Shown in pieces: positions 17,301-24,333 of a stretch of 45,144 nt of DNA (positions are counted from its first letter, which is position 1; every line of letters begins with the position of its first letter). This DNA comes from an uncultured bacterium (GTDB taxonomy: Bacteria; Patescibacteriota; Minisyncoccia; Phycocordibacterales; UBA9973). The stretch spans positions 1 to 45,144 of the forward strand of contig CAITSA010000004.1 of the NCBI GenBank assembly GCA_903894955.1. Direction: 5' to 3'. The position numbers and the translations under genes are program-made. The notes under the pieces are model-generated. The model was given only the letters and a program-made list of their open reading frames with translations. It was not told where the DNA came from and ran no database searches.

Positions 17301-18514
17301 CTACCTTCGAATATTCCCGTTCCGGGTAGAAATTTTCCATCCAAGCCAACCAAATGATGCTTGGGTAAACCAATCTTTGTGCCAAGTTCAAAGTCATCCT
17401 GTCCATACATTACTGCTGTATGCACCACACCCGTACCGTCTTCAGTGGTGACAAAATCCGCTCCGTAAACTTTATAAGCTTTTTCTAGTTTTAGTTTTTC
17501 ACTTTCAGAAATAATATTTTCTAAATATGGATATAATGGTTCGTATTCCAAGCCAACTAAGTCTTTACCTTTTAATTCTTTTATCACCTCATATTCCCCA
17601 TCTATTACAGAAAGCCGATTTTTAGCGAGAATTAAAAATTCGTTTTCCCCGCCCGCCGGCGAGGCAGGTTTTTTTATTTTTACATAATCAATATTTTTTC
17701 CAACCGCTAAAGCCACATTACCAGGTAATGTCCACGGGGTCGTGGTCCAAGCAAGAATGTAGCTATCAGTGGAAATATCGCTCTTGCGGGGTGTCTCGCA
17801 GGCTGACGAGCCGAGAGGCAGCGCTGTGTCAGCAGACACAGACAGCGACCCTGCGGGAGTGATATTTCCACCTACTATTTTAAATTTTATATACACTGAT
17901 AAATCTTTTACATCTTCATAACCCTGCGCAAGCTCATGCGAAGAAAGAGCGGTTCCGCACCTTGGACACCAAGGTACAACTTTATAATCTTTAAAAAGTA
18001 AATTTTGATTATTTATTTTTTTAATAATATTCCAAACAGACTCAATATAATCGTTGTGATATGTCACATACGGATTTTCTTGGTCAGCCCAATAGCCCAT
18101 CCTTTCTGTGAAATTTTTCCATAATCCAATATATTCCCAAACACTGTCTTTGCATAATTTATTGAAATCTGAAATACCATAATTTTCAATATCATTTTTT
18201 GATTTAAACCCAAGCTTTTTTTCTATCTGTAATTCTACTGGTAAACCATGTGTATCCCAGCCCCCTTTGCGACGAACATGAAAGCCACGCATAGTTTTGT
18301 ACCTTGGAATAACATCTTTAAAAGAAAAAGGTACCATCGTATGTAAAACTGGCTTAGAATTTGCTGTAACTGGGCCATCATAGAAAATAAATTCTTTTCT
18401 TCCTTTCGATTGTTCTAAGGATTTTTCAAAAGTTTTATGTTCTTTCCAAAATTCTAAAACACGCTCTTCACGAAGAGCCGCGTCAGATTTTTTATTTGTA
18501 TTTTTTTCTTCCAT
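14384..18514 (-). CDS. ileS: Isoleucyl-tRNA synthetase fused to histidine phosphatase (internal) and HD hydrolase (C-terminal)
   Basis: PRYKTMRGFHVRRKGGWDTHGLPVE, VPWCPRCGTALSSHE, WTTTPWTLPGN, ISRERYWGTPLPVW, WLDSGCMPFAEDHYPFE, GKKMSKSLGNIVDPWDAM. Confidence 0.96.
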   Translation of the reverse strand: MEEKNTNKKSDAALREERVLEFWKEHKTFEKSLEQSKGRKEFIFYDGPVTANSKPVLHTMVPFSFKDVIPRYKTMRGFHVRRKGGWDTHGLPVELQIEKKLGFKSKNDIENYGISDFNKLCKDSVWEYIGLWKNFTERMGYWADQENPYVTYHNDYIESVWNIIKKINNQNLLFKDYKVVPWCPRCGTALSSHELAQGYEDVKDLSVYIKFKIVGGNITPAGSLSVSADTALPLGSSACETPRKSDISTDSYILAWTTTPWTLPGNVALAVGKNIDYVKIKKPASPAGGENEFLILAKNRLSVIDGEYEVIKELKGKDLVGLEYEPLYPYLENIISESEKLKLEKAYKVYGADFVTTEDGTGVVHTAVMYGQDDFELGTKIGLPKHHLVGLDGKFLPGTGIFEGRFVRDEEVAVDIIKDLAHRGLLLKKEKYEHSYPHCWRCKTALIYYARDSWYIKVSDPKIKEKMIKENKEINWEPAHIRDGRFGQWLEEIKDWAISRERYWGTPLPVWVCETCKKVEVIGSIQEIKEKTKKSGNKYFVMRHGEAESNVKYIISSEVGGADHLTKAGKKQVLNSISEIKNKKIDLIISSDLTRTKETAEIVKKELEIENNNFIFDKRIREINTGIFNGKTWEEYFDFKSKQDWYLCVPKNGESCKEVKSRMTSFLYDIENKYKDRNILIVTHEGPANMLSAGIKGLNDAETTKHLINKTIDFPNAKVVELDFVPLPHNEDYELDLHRPYIDEVKLVCSCGGNLVRTKEVMDVWLDSGCMPFAEDHYPFENKKWVDGVGYPADFISEAIDQTRGWFYTLHAVGVLMGRGKAYKNVICLGHLLDAKGKKMSKSLGNIVDPWDAMDKYGVDTLRLWMYSVNQPGESKNFDEKTVSLLHQQVFTLLYNVLAFYELYPIAEQARYGASRDKPKSKNVLDQWILARLDELIDESTKKMDDYKLLEPVRGIKDFIGDLSTWYLRRSRERIKEEVTNPAKEDGARATLYFVLKTLTKIMAPFAPFTAEDIWLKLKTDSDKESVHLENWPAKQLKLFGIIPLPNLLLNKGEEKEGVIDNMEIVRKIVTLGLEARQKAGLKVRQPLSKLEVKNFVLGKEFADLIKDEINVKDILENKNLKTEVELDINITPALKAEGEYREFMRELQDQRKKLGLNPGDKMPLPIETIYKKYKIMPSLQEHMLRTAAVASLICDNFTEPLPKEEIITACLLHDMGNIIKFDLNYFSELNEPEGIEYWQNVQNEYIKKYGKNEYSAHSKIAKEINVSERVVELINSISFLGAPDISSAMDWGKKIVDYCDERVGIFGVVSIEQRLVDLRKRYAHHKENTPERDAFENAIRQIEKQIFAKCKIKPEDINNESIAPIILELKNFVIK
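14387..15005 (-). other. HD-domain phosphohydrolase-like C-terminal extension of IleRS
   Basis: SLQEHMLRTAAVASLICDNF ... EEIITACLLHDMGNIIKFD ... YSAHSKIAKE fits H...HD...H spacing. Confidence 0.85.
15335..15389. repeat. TATACCCC palindromic element in frame in ileS, related to the DUF559 cassette ends
   Basis: TATAACCCCCTCCTTCTCCTCCCCTTTATTAAGGAGGAGGTTGGGTAGGGGTATA; its complement aligns with 4815..4852. Confidence 0.8.
15550..15575. repeat. Short palindromic element in ileS
   Basis: TTGCCCCGTCCTCTTTGGCGGGGTTT; encodes NPAKEDGA. Confidence 0.6.
15771..15808. repeat. Palindromic element (CTTGCCCC...GGGGT family) in frame in ileS
   Basis: CTTGCCCCGTAGCGAGCTTGCTCTGCTATGGGGTAAAG, close to the glyS copy. 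Confidence 0.8.
16345..16910 (-). other. Histidine phosphatase (phosphoglycerate mutase-like) domain inserted in IleRS
   Basis: NKYFVMRHGEAESN ... ISSDLTRTKETAEIV ... REINTGIFNGKTWEEY ... ILIVTHEGPANM: RHG, second Arg, Glu and second His all present. Confidence 0.92.
17645..17668. repeat. Short GC-rich palindromic element in ileS
   Basis: TTCCCCGCCCGCCGGCGAGGCAGG in AT-rich context; encodes PASPAGGE. Confidence 0.6.
17770..17870. repeat. 101-bp imperfect palindrome in frame in ileS
   Basis: TGGAAATATCGCTCTTGCGGGGT ... ACCCTGCGGGAGTGATATTTCCA arms, with inner TGTGTC-AGCA-GACACA hairpin. Confidence 0.85.
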
Positions 18515-18530
18515 ATTTAAAATTAAGCTA

Positions 18531-18582
18531 AATAAAAAGTCCGTCCTCGTGCAACTAAAAAATTAATTGCGCAAGGACGGAC
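18531..18582 (-). terminator. T-box regulated intrinsic terminator
   Basis: Minus strand GTCCGTCCTTGCGCAAT...AGTTGCACGAGGACGGACTTTTTATTT. Confidence 0.88.
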
Positions 18583-18715
18583 TTCGCCGTGGTACCACCT
18601 TGTTTTTTACCCGCTTTTGCCGGGACTTCTCATTACGGCTATAACGGGCTTACCCGTCGGGTTCTACTTATTTTCTTCCCGAAGCTCCGAGGTGATTACC
18701 CCTTCAACGCTTGTG
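18531..18715 (-). promoter_or_regulatory. T-box riboswitch leader of ileS, apparently with very short Stem I and AUC (Ile) specifier
   Basis: Minus strand: GGGGTAATCACCTC (AUC at 18694-18696), AAGTAGAACCCGACGGGTAAGCCCGTTATAG, and AAGGTGGTACCACGG T-box core before a terminator. Confidence 0.85.
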
Positions 18716-18815
18716 TATAAAATATAACATTACAAGAAAAAGAAGACAAGGTAGATGGTCACTTGTTTTCTTAAACCTTGATGTAAAGAGTTAGTATTAA
18801 ATATTAATACCACTT

Positions 18816-18977
18816 CTACCACTTCCCTCTCTTGTGTGCTCTTTTTCGGCGAGGTTTTCTCCTCGGCCGAGACATTAAATTGGAGCATTCTTTCTTGGCG
18901 CAATGAAATCGAATCTTTTCTATTGGAACAGTGGGGTCTTTTTCGCAATAATAATAACGATTACTCTTCAGCTTCAT
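18816..18977 (-). CDS. Putative 53-aa Cys-containing basic small protein
   Basis: MKLKSNRYYYCEKDPTVPIEKIRFHCAKKECSNLMSRPRRKPRRKRAHKRGKW; GAAAGGGG Shine-Dalgarno-like sequence upstream of ATG. Below the size cutoff of the ORF track. Confidence 0.5.
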   Translation of the reverse strand: MKLKSNRYYYCEKDPTVPIEKIRFHCAKKECSNLMSRPRRKPRRKRAHKRGKW

Positions 18978-18992
18978 TTTTTCCCCTTTCTG

Positions 18993-19019
18993 TTTCGTAG
19001 ATATAGTAAATCTACGAAA
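18993..19019. promoter_or_regulatory. Perfect 10-bp inverted repeat upstream of the small ORF
   Basis: TTTCGTAGAT-ATAGTAA-ATCTACGAAA. Confidence 0.55.
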
Positions 19020-19111
19020 ACAAAGTAAGTTAAATTCAAAAAACTTTCCTAATTAATTATAAACTAAAGTTGACTAAATCAGAAACCTTCATTTTTTTCA
19101 GAGCAATGATG

Positions 19112-19153
19112 AAAAAACCTTATTGACTCTAAAGTCTTATAGTAAGAAAGGTT
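19112..19153 (-). terminator. Intrinsic terminator downstream of the 19170..19541 gene
   Basis: Minus strand AACCTTTCTTACTATAAGACTTTAGAGTCAATAAGGTTTTTT. Confidence 0.6.
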
Positions 19154-19169
19154 CTAGTAAGTTATAAAT

Positions 19170-19541
19170 TTACTTAACTAAAGTGGATTGCTTTTTGTTA
19201 AGAAATAATAAAACAATAAAATATATTACAGAGAATAAAGAGGATAAAATTAACGCTGAAGTACTACGGTCATAACATATTATTTGTGAACAGATTGACT
19301 CAATTTGAGACAATATAATAGCATTTATGACAATGAAAATTATTATGGTCAATAGAAATGATTTATATTTGATATTTTTTAAAAAACTAGAAAAAAATAG
19401 CAAAAAGGTTAACGGTAACAAAACTCCAAATGCTGGATGAAACAACTCGGCATTATATGGATTTAAATAATGAAAATTCATGAGGATAACAAATAGCACT
19501 AAAACAAAAAATATTGTTGTAATAATAAATGGTTTTTTCAT
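19170..19541 (-). CDS. Hypothetical multi-TM membrane protein
   Basis: 123 aa with several hydrophobic segments; starts just after the preceding gene's stop. Confidence 0.55.
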   Translation of the reverse strand: MKKPFIITTIFFVLVLFVILMNFHYLNPYNAELFHPAFGVLLPLTFLLFFSSFLKNIKYKSFLLTIIIFIVINAIILSQIESICSQIICYDRSTSALILSSLFSVIYFIVLLFLNKKQSTLVK

Positions 19542-19542
19542 A

Positions 19543-22500
19543 TTAATTTAAATTATCTAATAATTGATTCAACAAGGTAATTAATGTTTGTGCATCAGCT
19601 GGAGCTAATTGTTTTGGTTTTTTGTTTTCTTTGTGTTCTTTTTCATGCTCTCTCTCATTTTTTCTTTCTCTTCCCTGTCTGTCTTTCTCATTTTCTTTTG
19701 GATGTATTGTTAATGCTTTTTTAAATTGTTCTATTTTTAATTTTGCTTTATTTATCTTGCCTTTTTGAATTGCTTTTATTGTATCATCAATTCGTTTTGT
19801 GAGCATATTTTTTTGCTGTTTAGATATATCAAAAGATTCAACTGTCTTTTTCATTATCTGAAGGAAAAGTATCGGATCGAAAGTTGTATTAGGGATAATA
19901 GTAAAATCTGTTACTCCATCTCCTGTCACGTCTAATGCCAACTGTGGAGTTCCAGTGCTCTGATTAAGAGTTATTTCTGCTTGAGTTTGGGTGGTTACTG
20001 GAATATCTACAAAAGAAAAAGTGGTAGATGTGCCGTCTGGTAAAACTTTTTCTGAATCATAAGTAAATGTTCCTATATCTGTTCCTTGAAGTTTAACCTT
20101 AGACATTTGATCTTCTGGAAGATTAATATATTTCCCCTCGCCAAATTCTAAATATGATGAGTTTGGGATATTTTCTTCAGCATAACAAAAATCAGAATCC
20201 GATAGGCAAATTTCCCCCGTATGATTGCCACCTGCATTGTATGCATCAAGAGTAACAGGCGAATGAATCGAAATATGGAAGTGATTAGATGTATCTACTG
20301 GAACAGTTGTGCTTAAGTACGCAGAATTTTCCAATGGTAATTCTTGTATCGTATTTGATATGAAACTTAAAAGAGAATCTACTTCAAAAATATTTCCATG
20401 CGTAATGTTTGCATCAAGCGGAAATTTATCGTTATTCATTTGAAATAAATTCACCCAATACTTCTCCACATTACTATTCACAGAACTCATATATTGAGCA
20501 CTCGGGACAACTACTGTATTGTCTCCGTCAGATGTAAATCGTGGACGCTCATCCAATATAAAACCACATCCAAGTGATTGAGTACATGCTTTTGGATAAT
20601 ATTCAAAACTAGCAACAGTGTCCAACCCCCAGCCTGCCACTTCTATCACCCGCATACCTGTCGGAGGAATCCATGCATCTATGCTGTGATGTAAAATTTC
20701 TGCTTTAGAAAATAAGTCCGGTGATAAACTAATCGGTAGGTTTGGTTCATCTACCAACGGATCTATCCTGCCTTCTGCGCCAAAAAGAAAATCTTTGTAT
20801 TCAGCATATGAACTAATCGCGCTGCCAAAAGTCTGGACAAGTTTTGTCGTAATGTTAGAAGGAATCGCATCATCCACAAAAGTTGCCGGCGAAGCACTCA
20901 CTCTGTTTATGTATTCCTTGCTTGGCAAAAGCCCGTAAGCACCAGGCATATTTCTCCCAAGTTCCCGAGCATTGACTTCATCTACAAGCAACCCCCACAA
21001 CATGCTCTGGTCATACCCGTGCAATATTGCCGGCACGGCACTAGCTGTGCCGATTTCTGGCGACGCTACTAAGATCAGCACATCCACGCTGTTAATCAAA
21101 TTATTTCTTTCTGCAATTTTATCATCTTGTAGTTTTTTTAGTAAAGCTTTAGCTAAAAGTCCACCATTGCTATGCGCAATGATAGTAACTTTTCCATTTT
21201 TATTTTTAGATGAATCAACAAGTGATTGCAGAGTATCAACTAGCGAAACTATACCCGTTTGATATTTCGTTCCATTAGTTACAATATCATCAACACTTTG
21301 CCGCCAATCATAAGCAAAAGGTTTCCATTCACCAATTTTTTTATCACTTACTAATTTATCCATCATCTCGGTAAAACTTTTATAAACATCTTGCGCCGGC
21401 AAGCCCAGTGACATCGGCATATTCGCTTCATTTATAATATCTTTAGTATAAATATTTGGGTCTTGGCTCGTCCCATCTGAATTTAAATATAAACTCGTTA
21501 CCTGTGTGCGACTATGGGGCTCCCAAAGTTGATCTTCTGCAGGAATACCTAAAATAGTTTTTTGTTTATATAACCTACTTGCTTCAATCCCAGGCAAAAA
21601 AAGCACACTGGAACAACATTTAGATTTTCCAAGGGGGTCACTAGTAAGCCATGGATCAAATAACACATTGTCGGAAACTTTGTCACCTGAACCATCTGGA
21701 TTCGAAAAATGCATTGGCCCAGAAGCATCACCCCACCAAGTGTTTTTAAAATCTATGGTGTAAGTATCTTCATCTGCAAATGCTTTCTCTGGTTGAAACA
21801 AGTTAGCAAGCCACAATAACGGCTTTTGCCAGTTGTAACATGGAACAGGACTTCGCATGTCATTCAATACTCCATAATCAGAATTATTATAAATCGAGAG
21901 ACCATTTGTTTGGTAAACAGAACCCGGAGAATAATCTTCCTGATTAAGATGAATACCAATATTATTATTTATAATTTTTGTATTTGAAATAATTACGTGG
22001 GAATTTCCATAATCATAAATCCCCTTACGATTTTTTTCAAAAACAGAATCTTTGATACTAACATCTAGAACTCCACATATAGATAATCCAATGTCTGAAT
22101 AACGAACAACAACATTTTGCAGAGATATGTGGTTCGGAGATGGATTAAAACCATTTGAAACTATTATCCCATACCAAATATTCTGAGAGGTATCTGAAAT
22201 ATCTGGAACACTAGCTGATCCATCTCCATTTGTATCTCCTCCCACTGAATCATCGGCCAAACTAGTAAAATAAATTTTATTATCAGCTGAACCGAGAGCG
22301 TTGAAAAATCCTCCGTTACTCATATCGATTTCAGCATATGGAGCAAATTTTACAATCACCCCTCCCTCAATACTCAGAGACGAACCACTAGAGATATAAC
22401 TATAGTTGTCAATAACATAAGGGCTATTTGCTAAGTTCCAAGTAACGTTTCCGTCGATGCTTCCCGATATATGCGTCTCAGCAAAAACCTTCGGAGTAAA

Positions 22501-22563
22501 AACAAAAAGAGTGCTAAGAAAAAACAAAAACGAAAACAAAATTATCAATTTTCGTTGGTACAT
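19543..22563 (-). CDS. Secreted protein with beta-helix region and LCAT-like alpha/beta-hydrolase domain
   Basis: Signal peptide LIILFSFLFFLSTLFVF; beta-helix-like VVRYSDIGLSICGV...; VLFLPGIEASRLY, FAYDWRQSVDD, VTIIAHSNGGLLAKALLKKL nucleophile elbow; charged C-terminus. Confidence 0.8.
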   Translation of the reverse strand: MYQRKLIILFSFLFFLSTLFVFTPKVFAETHISGSIDGNVTWNLANSPYVIDNYSYISSGSSLSIEGGVIVKFAPYAEIDMSNGGFFNALGSADNKIYFTSLADDSVGGDTNGDGSASVPDISDTSQNIWYGIIVSNGFNPSPNHISLQNVVVRYSDIGLSICGVLDVSIKDSVFEKNRKGIYDYGNSHVIISNTKIINNNIGIHLNQEDYSPGSVYQTNGLSIYNNSDYGVLNDMRSPVPCYNWQKPLLWLANLFQPEKAFADEDTYTIDFKNTWWGDASGPMHFSNPDGSGDKVSDNVLFDPWLTSDPLGKSKCCSSVLFLPGIEASRLYKQKTILGIPAEDQLWEPHSRTQVTSLYLNSDGTSQDPNIYTKDIINEANMPMSLGLPAQDVYKSFTEMMDKLVSDKKIGEWKPFAYDWRQSVDDIVTNGTKYQTGIVSLVDTLQSLVDSSKNKNGKVTIIAHSNGGLLAKALLKKLQDDKIAERNNLINSVDVLILVASPEIGTASAVPAILHGYDQSMLWGLLVDEVNARELGRNMPGAYGLLPSKEYINRVSASPATFVDDAIPSNITTKLVQTFGSAISSYAEYKDFLFGAEGRIDPLVDEPNLPISLSPDLFSKAEILHHSIDAWIPPTGMRVIEVAGWGLDTVASFEYYPKACTQSLGCGFILDERPRFTSDGDNTVVVPSAQYMSSVNSNVEKYWVNLFQMNNDKFPLDANITHGNIFEVDSLLSFISNTIQELPLENSAYLSTTVPVDTSNHFHISIHSPVTLDAYNAGGNHTGEICLSDSDFCYAEENIPNSSYLEFGEGKYINLPEDQMSKVKLQGTDIGTFTYDSEKVLPDGTSTTFSFVDIPVTTQTQAEITLNQSTGTPQLALDVTGDGVTDFTIIPNTTFDPILFLQIMKKTVESFDISKQQKNMLTKRIDDTIKAIQKGKINKAKLKIEQFKKALTIHPKENEKDRQGRERKNEREHEKEHKENKKPKQLAPADAQTLITLLNQLLDNLN

Positions 22564-22649
22564 TTAATTTAAAATTAGTTATATAGTTTAATTTTCCCAC
22601 AAATTACAAACAAAGCTAATATGAGGTGTGGAAAACTTTTTTTTAATAT

Positions 22650-24251
22650 TTATTTTCTTAACCCAAGTTTTTCAAGTCTAGCGGTAATTCCTCCTCTTTT
22701 TCTTCCAAAACTTTTCATTAAGTCAGCTATTTTTATACCAGACACGAATAACTTTTTTAATTCTTCGTCTTGCTCTTTACTCCACGGACGATACGCATTG
22801 GGATGTTTTTCTCGAATTTCAGAAAAAGGTTGGGGGTGCGCCGTACTCGGCGCACCCTTTTTTGTTTCTTTTTTAATTTGTTTTTTTATCTTCCCGCCAC
22901 ACGCAATTATAAAATCACTGTGCATTTTTTTAAGATCCTCCAAAGAGAGTTTTCCAAAAACTTTTTCTGCTTCTTTAGATTTATTTTTAAAATCAATATC
23001 TTTTTCTAAAATTTCTGGATGCACTTTAAGTGCACGCTCGTTTATCCCAAGTAAGTAAAGTCCAGAAAGTCTGCGTACTCGTGAAAGAGCCACATAACCC
23101 TGCCCAAATTCAAAAACTTGGGACAAATCCATGGTCGCTGCATCCATGCTCATCCCCTGACTCTTATGCACGGTTATCGCCCAGGCTAACCGAAGAGGAA
23201 TTTGGGTTATCTGCGCACGAATTTTACCATTTTCTTCTACCGTCCAATCCATCGGCGCAATCTTAATACTGCGTCCGTTTTTGGTTTTAATGATAGGATG
23301 TCCGCTAAATTCTTCAAAACCTGTCACTATACCCAGTGTCCCATTCACAAATCTTTCTTTTTGATTATTTTTTGTGCACATTACCACCGCACCCTTTTTA
23401 AGCTCTAGCTTTTCTGGAGACAAACATCCCTTCTTTAAAGTTTCTACCACCCTATCATTTCCACTCTCGGACATTTTAAATAATTTCATTCCCTCTTCTA
23501 ATTTCGCAAGCTCTCTGTTATTTACTACGTCCACATCCACATTATGTGAGAAAAGTTTTGTAATGTTCAAAGGAGTATCATCTACTTCAATCTGCCGAGA
23601 TAAAATATAATTCAAATTTTCTTTTGAAACATTATTAGCACGTATTGCCGAAAGCACTGAAAGAAAATTGGCATCATCCTGACGATGCTGTTCCATTAAA
23701 TAACAAATAATTGGTCGTGCCCTTTCCCAAGCCCCGCTTCTATAAGCAAAAGTTTCCATAAATCCGATCTCCGGGGAAAGTGTATTTTGTTTATTTTCTT
23801 TTACATCCCTTCTTATAATCGGTGGTAATTGAAAAAAATCACCAACCAGAACAACCTGTATTCCACCAAACGGTTCATCATTCTGTTTTATTTCCCGACA
23901 AACAATATCAAGCATATTGAGCATGTTAGGGGAAAGCATAGAAATTTCATCTATAATCAGCACTCGTGTCCGACGGACACGCTTGCTAACATATTCACTA
24001 CTGGCAATTTTATCTAAATCATATTTGTCTAATTTTGTTTTAATACCGATTCCACTCCAAGAATGAATAGTCATCCCGCCAATGTGCGTTGCGGCAATCC
24101 CCGTGGAAGCGGTAATAGCCGGCTCTATCCCACAAGAGCGCAAATAATTTACAAAATTATTTACGGTGTGCGTCTTTCCTGCCCCAGGTTCACCCGTTAA
24201 GAAAACATTTGCGCCAGTTTTTAAAATATCTAAAGCTTGATCTTGGGTCAC
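22650..24251 (-). CDS. PIF1-like / RecD-type AAA helicase
   Basis: NVFLTGEPGAGKTHTVNNF, TASTGIAATHIGGMTIHSW, VLIIDEISML, LVGDFFQLPPI, WAITVHKSQGMSMDAATMDLSQVFEFGQGYVALSRVR. Confidence 0.95.
   Translation of the reverse strand: MTQDQALDILKTGANVFLTGEPGAGKTHTVNNFVNYLRSCGIEPAITASTGIAATHIGGMTIHSWSGIGIKTKLDKYDLDKIASSEYVSKRVRRTRVLIIDEISMLSPNMLNMLDIVCREIKQNDEPFGGIQVVLVGDFFQLPPIIRRDVKENKQNTLSPEIGFMETFAYRSGAWERARPIICYLMEQHRQDDANFLSVLSAIRANNVSKENLNYILSRQIEVDDTPLNITKLFSHNVDVDVVNNRELAKLEEGMKLFKMSESGNDRVVETLKKGCLSPEKLELKKGAVVMCTKNNQKERFVNGTLGIVTGFEEFSGHPIIKTKNGRSIKIAPMDWTVEENGKIRAQITQIPLRLAWAITVHKSQGMSMDAATMDLSQVFEFGQGYVALSRVRRLSGLYLLGINERALKVHPEILEKDIDFKNKSKEAEKVFGKLSLEDLKKMHSDFIIACGGKIKKQIKKETKKGAPSTAHPQPFSEIREKHPNAYRPWSKEQDEELKKLFVSGIKIADLMKSFGRKRGGITARLEKLGLRK
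22834..22857. repeat. 10-bp-arm GC palindrome in the pif1-like gene
   Basis: GGGTGCGCCGTACTCGGCGCACCC; encodes KGAPSTAHP between helicase core and C-terminal domain. Confidence 0.7.
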
Positions 24252-24293
24252 TGCACCATTCTACTACATTTTCTTTGTATCCACGATGCCTAA

Positions 24294-24333
24294 AGATAAA
24301 TCCACCAAAGCCTTGCTTCGGCTAAATCTTTAA
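24294..24333 (-). terminator. Imperfect stem-loop at end of 24330..25001 gene, possible terminator or repeat
   Basis: AAAGATAAATCCACCAAAGCC-TTGC-TTCGGCTAAATCTTT. Confidence 0.4.

Noticed and set aside
18730-18948. 72-aa ORF on the minus strand
   Set aside because: It overlaps the better-supported 53-aa ORF in another frame, has no good ribosome-binding site that I could see and a low-complexity tail.
23960-23985. CGTGTCCGACGGACACG palindrome in the PIF1-like gene
   Set aside because: It encodes KRVRRTRVLIIDEISM, which aligns to the family without obvious added residues; likely chance or ordinary coding.
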